Shown: positions 44,100 through 57,000, counted from the first letter of the stretch. The stretch: DNA of 64,000 bases from Trebouxia sp. TZW2008 (GCA_002118135.1 BDIU01000343.1:62001-126000), one strand, 5' to 3'. The notes: generated from the sequence alone by a model not told the origin. A program made the numbers and translations.

Positions 44100-47000
44100 A
44101 TGCTGCGCAGCCTGCTGTTGGCCTTGACCGGATTGATCTGTGTTGCACAGGTCAGCTTTGCAGATGCGCAGGCGACGTCGTCAAACTCGACGACCGCCAG
44201 ATCTTTGAACGTAACTGGCAGCCTTGGCTATCAATGTTCTAGCGCAGCAGGCATTCTGAATCTGACCCAGGCCGCAGCAGCCGGGAATCAGTCCAGCCTG
44301 AACGTGACAATCCCAGCCAATTTGACCAACGCTGTCGCTGTTCAGGAGATTGCACAGGCAAGCCAATTACGGCCATTTGCGATGCAGTCGTGAAGTTCGC
44401 AAGCACTTCTGCGCTTGACTGGGGTACTGTGCGCCTGTGTTGCCGACCGACTTCTGCTCTTAGCTGGTAAATTCGGCCATCGCTTGAAGCTGTGTTGCAT
44501 CTGCAGATTGCCTGGGAGTACATTTATTCGTACCCTCTGCCTATATTGGCCAAAACGCTGGCTGGTGGCAGCGCAAATGGCACTGCAACCAACACCTTCT
44601 ACTCTTACAGTGGGCATCTGGCAACCTCCAATGATACAGGAGTTGTAGCTCCTGATCATGACACTCTCTACAGCTCATCGTTCTTGGACCTATCACAGGT
44701 GCTCTGACACACACACATGCCCGCTTACCAGTCTTCGGGAATGTTTTGCGCCAGTTGCAGCCCTGCAAACTTGCTTCTTGATCAACAGATTTTCGCAATG
44801 TTACTAAACTAAGGGAGGAGGCCTGCATGCATGTTGCTCAATACAGCAAGACACGTGTGAATGCAGCATGACATCACATTCTGTTGAATCTACGCCTCTG
44901 CAGGGGCCTCACCATATGCATCATGCTGCATACAGCAAACAACTTGTGAAATAATACCAAGTGCTGTCAAATATATTTGAGTTTCGTCATGTGCATTGTT
45001 TCGTCTGACTTTCAACAGCTAGACACCAACTGTCCTTATCCTGATGCTCAGAACAAGCCAGCCTGGCAAGATTGAATTTGGGCCGCACACACTTTGCACA
45101 TGAGTTGGAAGCTGTCATGAATTATGTTGTTAACATTATTATTGTTATGTGCAGGGACCTCATGTCATCACAGTACCAAATTTTGACAGTGGGCGATACT
45201 GGATTGTGCCCTTCCTTGATGCATACACCAACTTTTACGCGTCAATTGGCACTACCAGCAACAGCAGCGCTGGGCAGTACCTTGTAGTGGGACGCGGTAT
45301 GTGCCGGCTGCATTGTAAAGCAATGCTTGCAGACATTGTTTGGAGTTTTGTGACTCTGGCGTCAATTGACCAGGATTTGTTAGAGTTTAGCATCAACATT
45401 TTTTCAAAAGAGTGTATCTGCATGCGTGTGCATACACATGTATCCACATGAGTGCATATGCATGTTCTGGCCGCAGATGACTTCACTGCACTGCTAAGTA
45501 GATGCGTGTCTTTGCTCCTTTGCTGTTGCTGCCATGAATGGGTTGCGTATGTGTCGTTTTGCTAGCAACCCAAAGAGACTGTCAGTTCACAATCCACAAT
45601 TTTCACAAGACAGCAACATGATTTCGTCTGCAGGAGCATCAGCAAATGAGAGCGGCATCAATATGACACCTGTGTGTCTGTTTTGCATGATATTCTTGAT
45701 TGACATTGTCGCCCCTGTTGTCTTTAAGGTCAATGCACTGTTGAACGAACAAGACAATACACTTATCAAATGGATGGTAAATCTTCAAGGAAGGAGCCTC
45801 GGCGATTGCCACCTTCCACGCCTTCACACGCACAGTGACCCTTGAACTATGACTGCAAGATGACTATGTCTGCAGGAACATCAGCAAACATCACCCATGT
45901 GACCACTTTGCGTGACAGTCATGAGTGACCTTGTCCCCCTGATGGGCTACAGGACAAGACAGTCCACTCATTGAATCGTGATGAATCTTGCTGTATAATA
46001 ATGCGACGCTGTCTGCAGGCGCATTAGCAAACGCCACCTAGCGCAACTTCACCAGCGACTATGTAATCTCCCGCTGTCTCCATTGAGAGTTTCAGGACAT
46101 CAGGCCATCAGTGCTTCTTCAGATACATGGCCGTAGCACTCCAACGCATCTGCAGAATGCTGCTGATGCATCAAGGTTCTGTTCAAGATGCCTGGTTTTA
46201 GAGCTGTAGCACAGGTGTTTGCACTGTGCACTGACCCAAACGGGGCATACGCTTGTGCAAGCTGCTGCCAGCTGCTTTGACTGTCATGGGAAATTTCAAA
46301 TGGTCTGCAGGTGCATCAGCAAACGCCACCTACCGTAACTTCACCAGTGACCGCATTATCCATGCCCCAACAGACATCAGCTGGGTCATTGCTCGGGTTC
46401 TGGTCTTCAATGACAGCGACACGGCAGCAGCTAACAGGCTGCTGGGCAATATCACCATTAGCTCCTACAATGTGACAGGTATTGTGACCACAATGTGCCT
46501 TGATGGTGAAAGTCTGAGGCAGCAATATTTGCATTGACACAAACAGTCAGAGACAGCAGACTTTAAATTTGCATCGATGCTGACGTGTTGAGGCAGCAGC
46601 GCTGAGCATGATGAGTTGTGCAGCAACTGCAGCACCAAAGGCTTGAGCAATTCCTCCAGCTATCTAACGCTCAGACACTGAGCTCAGCTGCAAAGCATGC
46701 GCACACTGGCACATTGCCACTTGTGGCTTGGTTCTGCAGGCAATGCATCAACTGCAGCACCAAAGGTCAGAGCCATTCCCAAGCTGTCAACGGTTCAGGC
46801 TTTGGTGCAGCTGCAACACAACTTGTATACCTGTATTAAGATCCTATTGTTCATGCCAAATGAGCTACCTGAAAACTGAGGGCATCATGTGTCTTGGTTC
46901 TGCAGGCAATGCATCAACTGCAGCACCAAAGGCGAGAGCTATTTCTCAAGCTGTCAACGGTTCCGGCTTTGGTGCAGCTGCCACACAAGTTGGCTATTTG

Positions 47001-50000
47001 ACAAGCCTTAGCCAGAGTCCTGCCAACTGGTTCAATGCCTCAACGCTGTATGTCAATATTGACCCTCCAGGTGCCTCCAATACTTCTGCTTCATCAAATT
47101 GCTGCCATTGTGATCCCTGTGCAAGCTTGAGACTCTCAAAATTTCCTGTTTATACATAGATAGGCCATGCAGAGGATAGTTTGTGCATGCGCCGTGCCAA
47201 CGAATGCCACCTGTCTCAATGTGTGAGCTCTATGTGTAAACACTGACCCTTCAGGTGCCTCCACACTTCTGCTTCATTGCATTTCCACATTGTAACCCTT
47301 GTGCATGCTTTCACCTCTCAGCGCTTATCGTCAATAAATTGTCAAGCCATGCAGAGGTGTGTTTGTACATGTGTATACATGTAACCTGTTGATAAATGCA
47401 AACTAGTTCAATTCATCAGATCTGTACGTCGACACTGACCTTTCAGGTGTGTTTCAAGCTACAGCTCATCACAGCTTTTTTGCCGTGACGTTTGTGCAGG
47501 ATTCCTGTTGTCAACTTTTGAAGTATGAGCCCGGTTTGCCTCCAACACCCTTAACCTCTACTGCTGGACATACATCCAGGCTGCCTTTGGCTGCCTTCCT
47601 TTCTGAAATCAACCGGCAACATCTTGCAATTTACTCACAATTTGCATGACTGCTGATGTTGACGACTGCTTGTGTCTGCTGGTAGAGATTGCTTATGCTG
47701 AGTGCTGTAGGCGGAGGATTCACACCTGAAGACACCAACCTGACAGCCTTGAGTTCAATCACCAGAAACGCATCTGATCTGGCTCTGACTGCCTTTGTCT
47801 TTAAAGCTGACAAGCAACAATCTGTAATCTCTTCCAACTTGCACATAACGTACCTGACTGTGGGTTTTGACTGCTGCAGGTGGGGGATTTACACTTGAGA
47901 ACACTATGCTTACAGCCTTGAGTTCAACTGCCAGTCATGAAATGGCTTTGACCGCCTTGCTTTTGACAACTCAGACGCATTTTTCTAGGACTTCACACCT
48001 TCCATGACTGCTCTAGGTGGAGGATTTACACCTGAAGACACAACCCTGACAGCCTTGAGTTCAACTGCCAGGAATGCATCTGACCTGGCTTTGACTGCCT
48101 TCCAGCTGGCAGACCAGATCGCCACACGTTGCATCACAAATGGTTCCATTGGGCTGACAACTCCCAGTGGATGGACCTTTAGCAATAACAGCGGCTCTTA
48201 TGGCACTGACTACCTGCAAAGAGCCCGTAAGTATCTTGTGCTCTTGTTCATGAACAAGCAAGAGTTTCTTTTGCTCTCCCCTTTAACCCCTTCTTGAATG
48301 GGTCACCAAAAGTGGGGTTGGGACTTTTGGCTGGACCACTCCCAGTGGATGGATCTTCATGCGGGAACAGCAGGTTCAGTAACACAGTTCATTTGCAAAG
48401 AGCATGTGAGTCACCAAGCCCTCCTCAAAAGTGGTGATGGTACCTTATTGCCTTTCTTTGAACCCCCAAGTGGTTGTTAAGACAGGATCCTATGACACTG
48501 GCTACCTGCAAGGAGCCCATGAGTAGAGTTTGCGCTGTTGTTTGCTGTTTGTTCCCAGAAACTGACGGCTGCTGGAGTTGACATTGGGTTGTGATTGCTT
48601 ACCTCATGTCATTATGCAGTGGATTGCTTTAGACAATTGGCAATTGGACTGTTGGCAGTTGGACCTGTTATGCACTGTGTCTGTTGGTTTTGGATGTCGT
48701 CACTTATGCCCATGACTCATTGCACAGTCAAAAGTGGACAGAGCAGATCTTGCTCATCACTACAACACAGGCGTCTTGTGCAAGCATGATATCGCTGTGA
48801 TGTGAGTTGATAACGCAGACATGCAGGCTTTCCTGTCAACATCAGTGTTTTGCTTGGTATCAATGGTATCAATTGTGTCATGATCATGACTGTCAACATG
48901 TAGAGACTGCCAGGAGTGGTCTCAGAGCTCTCCCCAAGTGAAGCTATCTATTACATTGCCATGAACATTCCCAGAATTGCTCAAAACTTTGTGATCTCTG
49001 TGACTGGTGATGTGTGTGTTGTTGTTGGTGTCGTCATGGTCATGTTGGTGGACATGCAGGAACTGCCAGGAGTGGTCTCGGAGCTCTGAAGCTATCTACT
49101 TCACAGCTACCCAAGATTCCCAGAACCGGACTTTAGATGCTTCCATTGGCAACAGCTACACCAACAACTTCACGCTGCCTGTTCCCGACAGTGCCTTCTG
49201 CTTGCTACTGATTTTGTCATATTTGTGACTGTGACTTTGCAGAAACTGCCAGAAGTGGTCTTGGAGCTCTTCCGCCAACTGAAGCCATCTACTTCACAGC
49301 TACCCAGGATTCCCAGAACCGGACTTTAGATGCTTCCACTGGCAACAGCTATACCATCAACTTCACGCTGCCGATTCCGGCCAATGCTTTCTGGTCCTTG
49401 ACTCTGTACAACGCAAGCAGCTTTCTGCTGGTGTCAAATTCAATCGACAGATACAGCATTGGCGGCCTGGTAAGCATTTTCTTGCAGCTGGCATGCTGAA
49501 GAAGGATGCATTTGCAAGTAAAGAGCCCCTTGTGTTGTCAGGGGAAGCCTTACTAATTGCATCACAGGCATACAGCATTCGCATGATTGCCAGCTTATTA
49601 TGCTTTTTGGCAAGCATCCTGCCATGCTTTGATGTTCGACCTTGCTGAGCTTTGGCTGTGTGAAACAACAAAGCAACCCACTGTGTGAAACAACACAGCT
49701 TTGTTCTTTGCAACGCATGCTGCAGCGGCATTGCAGTTTGTTTGTGCAGACATGTCTGGGAACCTGCAGAGTCAATGGTGAGTAATGCAAGAGGCGCTCC
49801 TTGTATGCAAACTCAGACTGCATTCTTTGAAGCATACCCCATTCAGGCTCTGTGCGTGCGTACGAGTTGGTGTTGACTGAGGCACAAGGCCCAAGAGGTG
49901 TCCGATTTGACCCTGGAAATGCAGCCCCAGCGCAAATTCTCAATTTGGCTTTGCACATGCCTGCAAAATGATATTGACCAACGCAAAAGGCCCTCAAGGT

Positions 50001-50437
50001 ACCGAAATGGAGTCTGAGAATGCATTTCAAGAGCTATCCACCAATTCAGCTCTGAGCATGCCTCCAACATGATATACACCAGGGCGAAGGCCCACAGCAT
50101 ATCACACTTGACCCGTGCAAACATGATAATCTTGGCAATATCACTGACTATGCACAGTATCTCATGACTGTGACCCATACACCATCTCTCAACTTGGCTC
50201 TGTGCATGCTTGCAGACATCAGGGCTATCCTACAGTGGTGCCAACAACAGTCAGCTGTCTGTCTTCATTGCAGCACAGCCGCCAGCATCAGGCTCAGCAC
50301 AGCGTGCAAATTGGCTACCAGCCCCAAGTAACAGTCCTTTTGAACTGATTCTGAGGCTGTATGAGCCCCAAAGTCAAGTTGTGGCGGGACGCTTTGCGCC
50401 TCCTCCTATCACACGAAATGCTGCTGCAGCTTCGTGA
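44100..50437 (+). CDS. Secreted DUF1254/DUF1214-domain protein
   Basis: Eight exons close exactly in phase: 44100-44357, 44507-44698, 45155-45296, 46311-46478, 46906-47070, 48017-48226, 49243-49469 and 50216-50437, giving 527 residues. The start MLRSLLLALTGLICVAQVSF is a signal peptide, and many N-x-S/T sites follow. YPLPILAKTLAGG, APDHDTLYSSSFLDLS, RYWIVPFLDAYTNFYAS and DISWVIARVLV match DUF1254; FWSLTLYNASSFLLVSN and SIDRYSIGG with the last exon match DUF1214. This family is common in bacteria; its biochemical role is not established. Exon 1 ends at a GC donor (CAG then GCAAGC). Five exons have tandem decayed copies. A soluble extracellular or wall protein is the best inference. Confidence 0.9.
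45625..46075 (+). repeat. Acceptor-side copies of DUF1254 exon 46311-46478
   Basis: CTGCAGGAGCATCAGCAAATG (about 45629), CTGCAGGAACATCAGCAAAC (about 45872) and CTGCAGGCGCATTAGCAAACG (about 46014) precede the working copy. The third carries an in-frame TAG in the ACCTAGCGCAAC segment. Confidence 0.85.
46615..46845 (+). repeat. Acceptor-side copies of DUF1254 exon 46906-47070
   Basis: CAACTGCAGCACCAAAGG with AGCTGTCAACGGTTCAGGC and GGTGCAGCTGCAACACAAC recurs near 46620 (partial) and 46739-46830, upstream of the working exon. Confidence 0.85.
47680..47975 (+). repeat. Acceptor-side copies of DUF1254 exon 48017-48226
   Basis: GCGGAGGATTCACACCTGAAG and CTGACAGCCTTGAGTTCAA at about 47708-47800, and GTGGGGGATTTACACTTGAG at about 47880-47965, precede the working copy. 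The first keeps an open frame for 30 residues and could still be spliced. Confidence 0.85.
48900..49200 (+). repeat. Acceptor-side copies of DUF1254 exon 49243-49469
   Basis: Copies at about 48902-48990 and 49059-49200 repeat GAACTGCCAGGAGTGGTCTC, TCTACTTCACAGCTACCC and CCGGACTTTAGATGCTTCC. The nearer copy has a deletion around CTCTGAAGC that shifts the frame. Confidence 0.85.
49870..50215 (+). repeat. Acceptor-side copies before DUF1254 exon 50216
   Basis: AATTTGGCTTTGCACATGCC, TTCAGCTCTGAGCATGCC and ACTTGGCTCTGTGCATGC repeat about every 120-130 nt with CAAGGCCC-like words. Only the last is followed by TTGCAG and the coding exon. Confidence 0.7.
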
Positions 50438-51597
50438 CAGAGGAGAAAAGGGTACACAGGCTACGTCTTAGGCATGACCACAGAAGCTCCTACAAGCAAG
50501 AGCGGATTCACATATCATAATATACATTTAGTGTCGTGGGAGAACAGCAGGGTGTCATACAGCACTGTCAAAGTAGACTAATATTTGTTCATTGCATATA
50601 GCTTACGCTGATATCATTATATACTGTGACCCCACATGCTGTGATGCATTGAAGGCCTGTTGCCTATGACTCATAGCCTACAAGGAGCAGCAGGCAGGAA
50701 AGCGACTCAGCGTGCATGCTGAGTCGCATGATATGGCTGCTAGAAGTGTCTGATGCAGTCCTGTAGCATTGCTGTGACCAAGCAATGTCCGCTCTTCACA
50801 GATCTAGCTAGGCATGACATGCTTAGCAAGCACATGTGAGTCTGTGCTGCTGTTATCCACAATCACCTTCTTGTTTGGGACTGCTGCGTGAGATGTTGAC
50901 GCTTTTATCACTCTGTGTAATGCTGTAATAAGTATTGTACTGTCATGATGATTTTAGCTTGACGTACACAAGCCAAGCTGCCGTTGGCCGGCTTGCGATG
51001 CTGCAAGTGATGTTTTGCGTATAGGTCTGATGCCAGCCCATGTGAAGCTCGGCACTTATTGATGTTGTGGTGAAGACTTAGTGAGACTATGCTATCAATG
51101 TACAACATGCATGTGCATGTCTACACCACGCGGTCAAATGCCTTGTGTTCAGGCAGTGCACATATGAAAGTGCGCCCATGGAGCACTGCAGCAAATTACA
51201 ACTCTCGCACGCTTTGGTTGGGCTCAGCCTGGATGTGGCACTTTTCTGACAAGGAAGTGCCTGTAGCCTACCTGTACAGAGGTGCAAGCTGTAACGCATG
51301 CGCAGTAGATGCATCAGCTTAGCTGTGAGCTGGGTGATAGGTGCTGTCACGTAGAATGATCGCCGAGTCTTGAAGATGCACCGCAGCTGCATGCCTTTAG
51401 TTGATTGCCTTTGAACGCAACAAGCAAGAAGGGCCGAGACCCTGCAAGGGCAGGCGACTCTGCCAATCGCCCCATCAGGTGCCATGTCAGGTGCCAGTGC
51501 TTAAGCTGCAAGACACACTTCACACACCGTTCAGTACGAGGCGTTGCATAGTTGCACCACACCAGCGTATTGTTTAGCGGATAGGCTCGTCGCCATC
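50438..51597. other. Intergenic region, DUF1254 gene to SREK1IP1-like gene
   Basis: About 1.16 kb with TGTAA words near 50917 that could serve as an algal poly(A) signal. A short CAAGCC/GGCTTG pairing near 50960 resembles the hairpin repeat. No exon was seen. Confidence 0.5.
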
Positions 51598-53562
51598 ATG
51601 TCGATGACTGGCAAGTTGAAAGCCAGCACAAATCGCGTAAGGACAAGGTGGGCAACAGATCTACAAGTGTTTGCCGCAACAGGGGTTCGTGCCTGCGGCA
51701 TCGTTCTTGCGTCTGCGGCCTGAACGTACTAAGGCTTTTGATTTTTGGTATCAAGCGCTGACCGAGTTGCTTTTGCAGTGTAGCACACAACACTCACAGC
51801 ATCTGGACCAACGCCGTGGGGCTAGAGAAGGAGGGTGGAAACAACGCTGTTGTTGAGAACAGCCTCAATGCTCCGCAGCTTGGAGGAGGCAGAGCATCAC
51901 GGCGTGCAGCAGCCGCAGAGGTGGTGGAAAAGACAGGTAAGGCTTGGTTGGTTTCAGCTTGCATGTCTTTGCTTTGCGTCTGCAGAACATGAGGCGCAAG
52001 GAGAACAGCAGCTGAGCCTCAGGAAGCTTGCAGCTTCGTCATCCATAGGGGCGCACCAGGCAATTACTGGCATGTTGTGCAGTTGCTGGTAGCTTTGTCA
52101 GAGGTTGTCTCGCAGTGATGAAGAGCTGCACTGTTGCGTTTATTGCGCTTGACAAGCACTGTGTTTCTGCGTCGTCAGCAACTGCACAGAGACATCTGCG
52201 TCAGCCATTGTGCCTGCGTCACGCTTCAGCAAAGTCATTCCTCGATCTGCAGGCGGTTTCAACACATCTGTTGAAGACTATCAGGCACTGCTGTCTCTGG
52301 CGCGCTCTCAAGGAGCTGTAAGCGGCCAAAACAGGGGAGCCTGTAAGATCTGTGGTCAACTGGGGCACCTCACAAAGCAGTGTAGGAACCATTTGTCAGC
52401 GCATTTTCAACTACCAGGCTCAACAGAAGGAGCAGCAGCAGCAGCAAGCGGAAAGCCGTTGATGCCTACCTTGCCTGTTTTGGGCGGCAATGATGCAGAT
52501 GATATGTCGTCTGATCTGAGTGACCTGGACAGCAGCAGCTCAGACTCTGAGAGCAGCTCTGAGTCAGAAGAGGAACGGCGGAGACGCAAGGTGAGCACTT
52601 TCTTTGGGTTACACATTACTTGCATAGCAGGGCAGATCAGACATGTGCTAAGGTGTATGATGCACCTAAGGTTTTTCCCAGCACTATGTTGCCTGTCTTG
52701 TGATTGGGAGCTTTGCAGTGTTGGCAACACTTCACATTGCTGAATGTACGATGCATGGTATCAACAGTCCCAGGAAGAATCTGCCTAAGACTTGCATAGT
52801 GCCTGCTTCATTCCCTGTTATGTCATACGCTGTTGCACACAAGACTTGAGGAATCATGTGGTTGTAAGTCTTCAGAGAGACGCAGTAGAGGCTGCATTCA
52901 AATGCTTGATTGCATCAGCCAAGTTCTATGCACAGCAGCCATGACTTTGTTTTGCGATGTAGGCAAAGGAGAGGAAAAGGAAGCGCAAAGAAGCCTCGAA
53001 AAGCAAAAGCAAGAAGCACAAACACAAGAAGGTCAGCTTTGCATGTCTACAGAGCTGTGCACAACATGTGTCAGCAAAGCACAGGCTGATGCTGTCAGCA
53101 TTGAATAATAATAACCATTACATGTTCCAACATATACTGCTAGGTATGTGTGGCACAAGCCCTATCTCGCCAGGCAGGCTTGTCTTGAGCGTCGCGATAT
53201 GGACGCTTGATGTTCAACTGTTGAGAGTCAGACAAAACAATGCCAGCATTGCATGCAACAAGTGCTGCAGGATGTGACCTGCATTCCGTCAGAGGATTGG
53301 TGCATGTGTGTTAGAAAACAGCACGTAAACGGTTGATGCCATTAGGCTAGATCCGCTAGCTTATGTGCTAACCTGTTACAATTTGCATGCGTTTGAACTC
53401 TCATGTTTCGTGTGTCTGCATCCATGCACACTGCCATCAAACTTGGTCCAGAGTGTACAAGCATCCTGAGATGATTTGCGTGTTATGCAGGACAAGAAGA
53501 GCAAGCACAAAAAGCATAGCAGCAAAAAGCGAAGGAGGGACAGCAGCTCTGACTCTGGTTGA
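51598..53562 (+). CDS. SREK1IP1: SREK1IP1-like zinc-knuckle splicing protein
   Basis: Six exons close in phase: 51598-51636, 51858-51936, 51986-52088, 52179-52590, 52963-53031 and 53491-53562, giving 257 residues. GACKICGQLGHLTKQCRNHL is a CCHC zinc knuckle (CxxCxxxGHxxxxC) that matches animal SREK1IP1/p18SRP, where it is followed, as here, by a Ser/Asp/Glu stretch (DMSSDLSDLDSSSSDSESS) and a long Lys/Arg/His tail (KRKRKEASKSKSKKHKHKK) ending SSSDSG. The animal protein binds the SR-related factor SREK1 and acts in nuclear pre-mRNA splicing. The alga has an extra N-terminal region of about 90 residues rich in Ala, Gln and Ser. Confidence 0.87.
53113..53200. repeat. Dispersed hairpin repeat, copy 3
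   Basis: AATAATAACCATTACATG, TAGGTATGTGTGGCACAAGCC and CAGGCAGGCTTGT. ACAAGCC and GGCTTGT can pair. It lies in an intron of the SREK1IP1-like gene. Confidence 0.55.
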
Positions 53563-54089
53563 CAAGGCTAGTTGCAAAGTGTATGAATTGTTCTGGTGTT
53601 TACTGATAGTAGTGTTGCGCAATTCATCCATTCATGATCAATGCGTGCTAGGCAGGCTTTGAATTTCTGCTGGAGGCTGCTGACCGTTGCGACTGTAGAA
53701 CTAGGCATGTACAGGCCCTTGCAGCTGCTTCCTGTGTTGCGCAGTTGGTTCAATAGTTGCGATTTTCCTCATGAGGACATGTTGTGTTGCTATCTACGCT
53801 GATTACGCTGCACTTGCACAGACTCAAGATGTCAACCTATGGTATGCTAACAATGCAAACAAGGACACACAAGCTGTTGTAGGCTATGCCTACATTCAGC
53901 AAGTCCCTTCATCTGCGCAACCATATACTGCCACAAGATGCCTTCTCTGGCAATACAAGTGCCATCTCTCACACTTTTGAGCCTGGCACCAATGTCACAA
54001 GCAAAAAAACTCCGATAACTGAAGCCACTATGCCATGTGGCAACCAAGTCTGCCAAAATCTGAAGCTGCAACTGGACAGCTTCCAGATC
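53563..54089. other. Convergent 3' flanks
   Basis: Only 527 bases between the stop of the SREK1IP1-like gene (+) and the stop of the epimerase (-). They must hold both 3' untranslated regions. No exon was seen. Confidence 0.55.
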
Positions 54090-57000
54090 TCAGAGCTTTG
54101 AGTGTGTCAACACTTGAGTTCCAACCCAACTTGCACCCGGTCCAATCTCTACAGGGCCAGATTTTGCTACCGCAGCCTCCACACAAATCATCTCCTGCAA
54201 AAATGGTGCACTATGATGCAGTCAGCTGTGAGATTGACGATTCCTGTGACGTGTCTTGTGGAGCGTAAATGGGAAAGCCACAAACCCATGGCTCAGCTTA
54301 GGTGTGAGTGATGTTGCAGATACTCTCATGAGCAAGTGACCTTTAAGTCTAAAACCCATGGCTATCAAACGCAGATGTGGCAGCAAAATCAAGACCTCAA
54401 ATGCAATGCAGCAGAACAGTGTTGACACAGCAGAAAGCTGGATGTTCAGCCATGCAGACAATTTGTGTTAGAACTCTGAATCTCTGGTCTCAGCAACACG
54501 AGAAAGCACTGTACCTTGTATTCATCATCGCCAAAATCTGCCATGCCTTTGGCCTTGTCAGTCCATGGATTCCAAACCACAGCATCTGGGAAATTGGTCT
54601 TGCGTAAGGAAATGACTTTGCTACCTGCTTTGTCCACAATCTGCAATACACATATCAAGAAATGATTGAAAAGTTCCAAAATGGATTAGCCAATTGAACC
54701 TGACATGTGACTGCAGGAGTGACTGAGCAAAGTGAGAGTTGGTTTCAGCAGGCAGGCAACAATGTAAATGCATATTTAAAGGCAAAGATGTGGCAGGCAC
54801 AGATGTGTTTACCAGGCATAGATGTGTTTGCAGCCTTAAGTGGACAGCAGCACAAGCGCTGTTTGCTGCGGAGACAGTTGGTTGCTGCACTGTGTACCTT
54901 GCTGGGCCTGCTGAGCCTGTCTAGCGCACGTTGTGAACGATAGAATGCATGGAATGCTGTTTGCAAGAAGACTAACAAGTAGCAGGCGACCAGCACTTTG
55001 AATAGGCTACATGAGCAAGGTATTTCACAATGACTTGTCTTGACTCTTTTTTTGCAGGTTGACCATCATGGCCTGCAGCTGACTCATCCATTTGGCAGTG
55101 ACTGATGGTCTTTAAGGACTGACCTTCACATTGTCCGGAGCCTTCAGGTATATCTTGTCAAATTCGCCGCTGATAGAGATGACTTGCTGCTCATCTGTGC
55201 CTTCCTGCCTGTTTTTTGCGTTGTCCAAGAATTGCAACCCAGACAAGCCCTCCACATGAGTTTGGCTGATGTCTGAAATCCTGAAGTATGTGTGCAGTGC
55301 TGTGGTGAACTTGAAGGGTCCGCTCTTGCCATTGACGACTCGCAGCTCTTGAGTCAATGAGTCTTTGCCTACTGTGACCTGCATTCCCAAGAGTGCCTTT
55401 TTGCATACCTAATGATTTCTGGATCAAGCACAACTTCGCATATGTTTGGCTGATGTCTGAGATACTGAAGTATGTGTGCAGTGCTGTGGTGAACTTCAAG
55501 GATTCACTCTTGCCGTTGACGACTCGTAGCTCTTGAGTTAATGTGTCTTTGCTTACTGTGACCTGCATTGCCAAGAGTGTGTGTTTGCATGCCTATCAAT
55601 TCTGGATCATGCACAGACCTAGCTATTCAACAGCAAAGTATCATTCAGCAAAAGGCAGCAGATTCTGTCCGAAGTCAGGTGCTCAGAGCCAACCCGACAT
55701 GTGTTTGGTGGATGTTTGGAGTTCTGAAGTGTGTCTATAATGTACTTGTGAACTTCAAAGATTCATTCTTGCCATTGACTATTCGCAGCTCTTGAGTCAA
55801 CGAGTCTTTGCCTACTGTGACCTGCGTTGGCAGACGGGCACGTATACATACACACCTGCAGAAACTGTCTGCCTCAAGCATAAATGATGCCTTCTGATGC
55901 CCCTGCATAAACATTCTTGCAGCAAGATGAGCTACGCACACTTCCATGAGATTATGGATACGCATTGGCTCCTGCACTTTTCACGACAAGCTTCAACCAG
56001 GAAGCCCGCATAATGAAAGCTTAAAAAGCAGAAAGCAAAGAAGGCATGGTAACGCAAAGCACAGCACAGCACAGCAGCCGGCAGGCCAGGTGCAGGAGCG
56101 GGGGCAGGAGCTTGTGCGACTTTCAGAAGTCAACATCACACAACCTTTCGTGACGCTATGGAAACGTTGGCCTGGCAAGACAAGACTTGCGCCACACACA
56201 TCAAGCATACGTGCTGGAAAGTGTACAATGGCTGTCATCCTGGTGAAAGTATAAGTTGACATAGAGGGTGTGTTCTGTCAAGTCCCCGTGTCTCTGCTCT
56301 TCACTGTGACTGAAGGAGAATATCGCACTGTCTGCAGTGCTTGTTCCCGCACCAAGCATATGTGCTAGAATGTGTGGATGTAGTTGTTATAGTTATGAAG
56401 GTATACCTTGACGTATAGGTGTTCAGGGAAGTCTCCTTGTCCCTGTTCCTCAGTGGGGCTAAGAGACAGTGTTGTACTGTCTGTAATGTGGCATCACACC
56501 GAGTATATGTGCTAGAAACTGTAAAAGTAGTTGTTATTGTTGTGAAGGTATACCTTGACATAGAGGGTGTGTTCAGGGAAGGCGCCCTGCCTCTGTTCCT
56601 CAGTGGGGCTAAGGGACAATGTTGCACTGTCAGCACTGACTGTCTCCACATCAAACTCAGTGTTGCGGGCAAAGCCATGCTGTGCTTTGACAGGGCCCAA
56701 ATCACCGAACTGAGGAAAGCAAACTGGGATGCCGCCTCTGCATGTAGTACATATATGATAAGGGATAGTTGTGTGCAGTTGCTGATTGCACAGTGAAGTC
56801 AGTGTTGCAGTCAAAGCCAGGCTGTGCTGTGACTTGGGCCACTTCACCAACTTGAGGAAAGTAAACTGAGACGATGTAACACATGTATAACGTGTGACGC
56901 TGAGCATTTAAGGCATTGTTGGGAAATTTGTTTGACTTGATGCGATGCGCCACAACTTGATGCAATGTGGCACATCTAAACGTGATGTGGCAGCATATGA

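Noticed and set aside
50450..51590. Several short open frames around 50.9-51.5 kb
   Set aside because: No splice-site or phase coherence and no recognisable domain; treated as intergenic.
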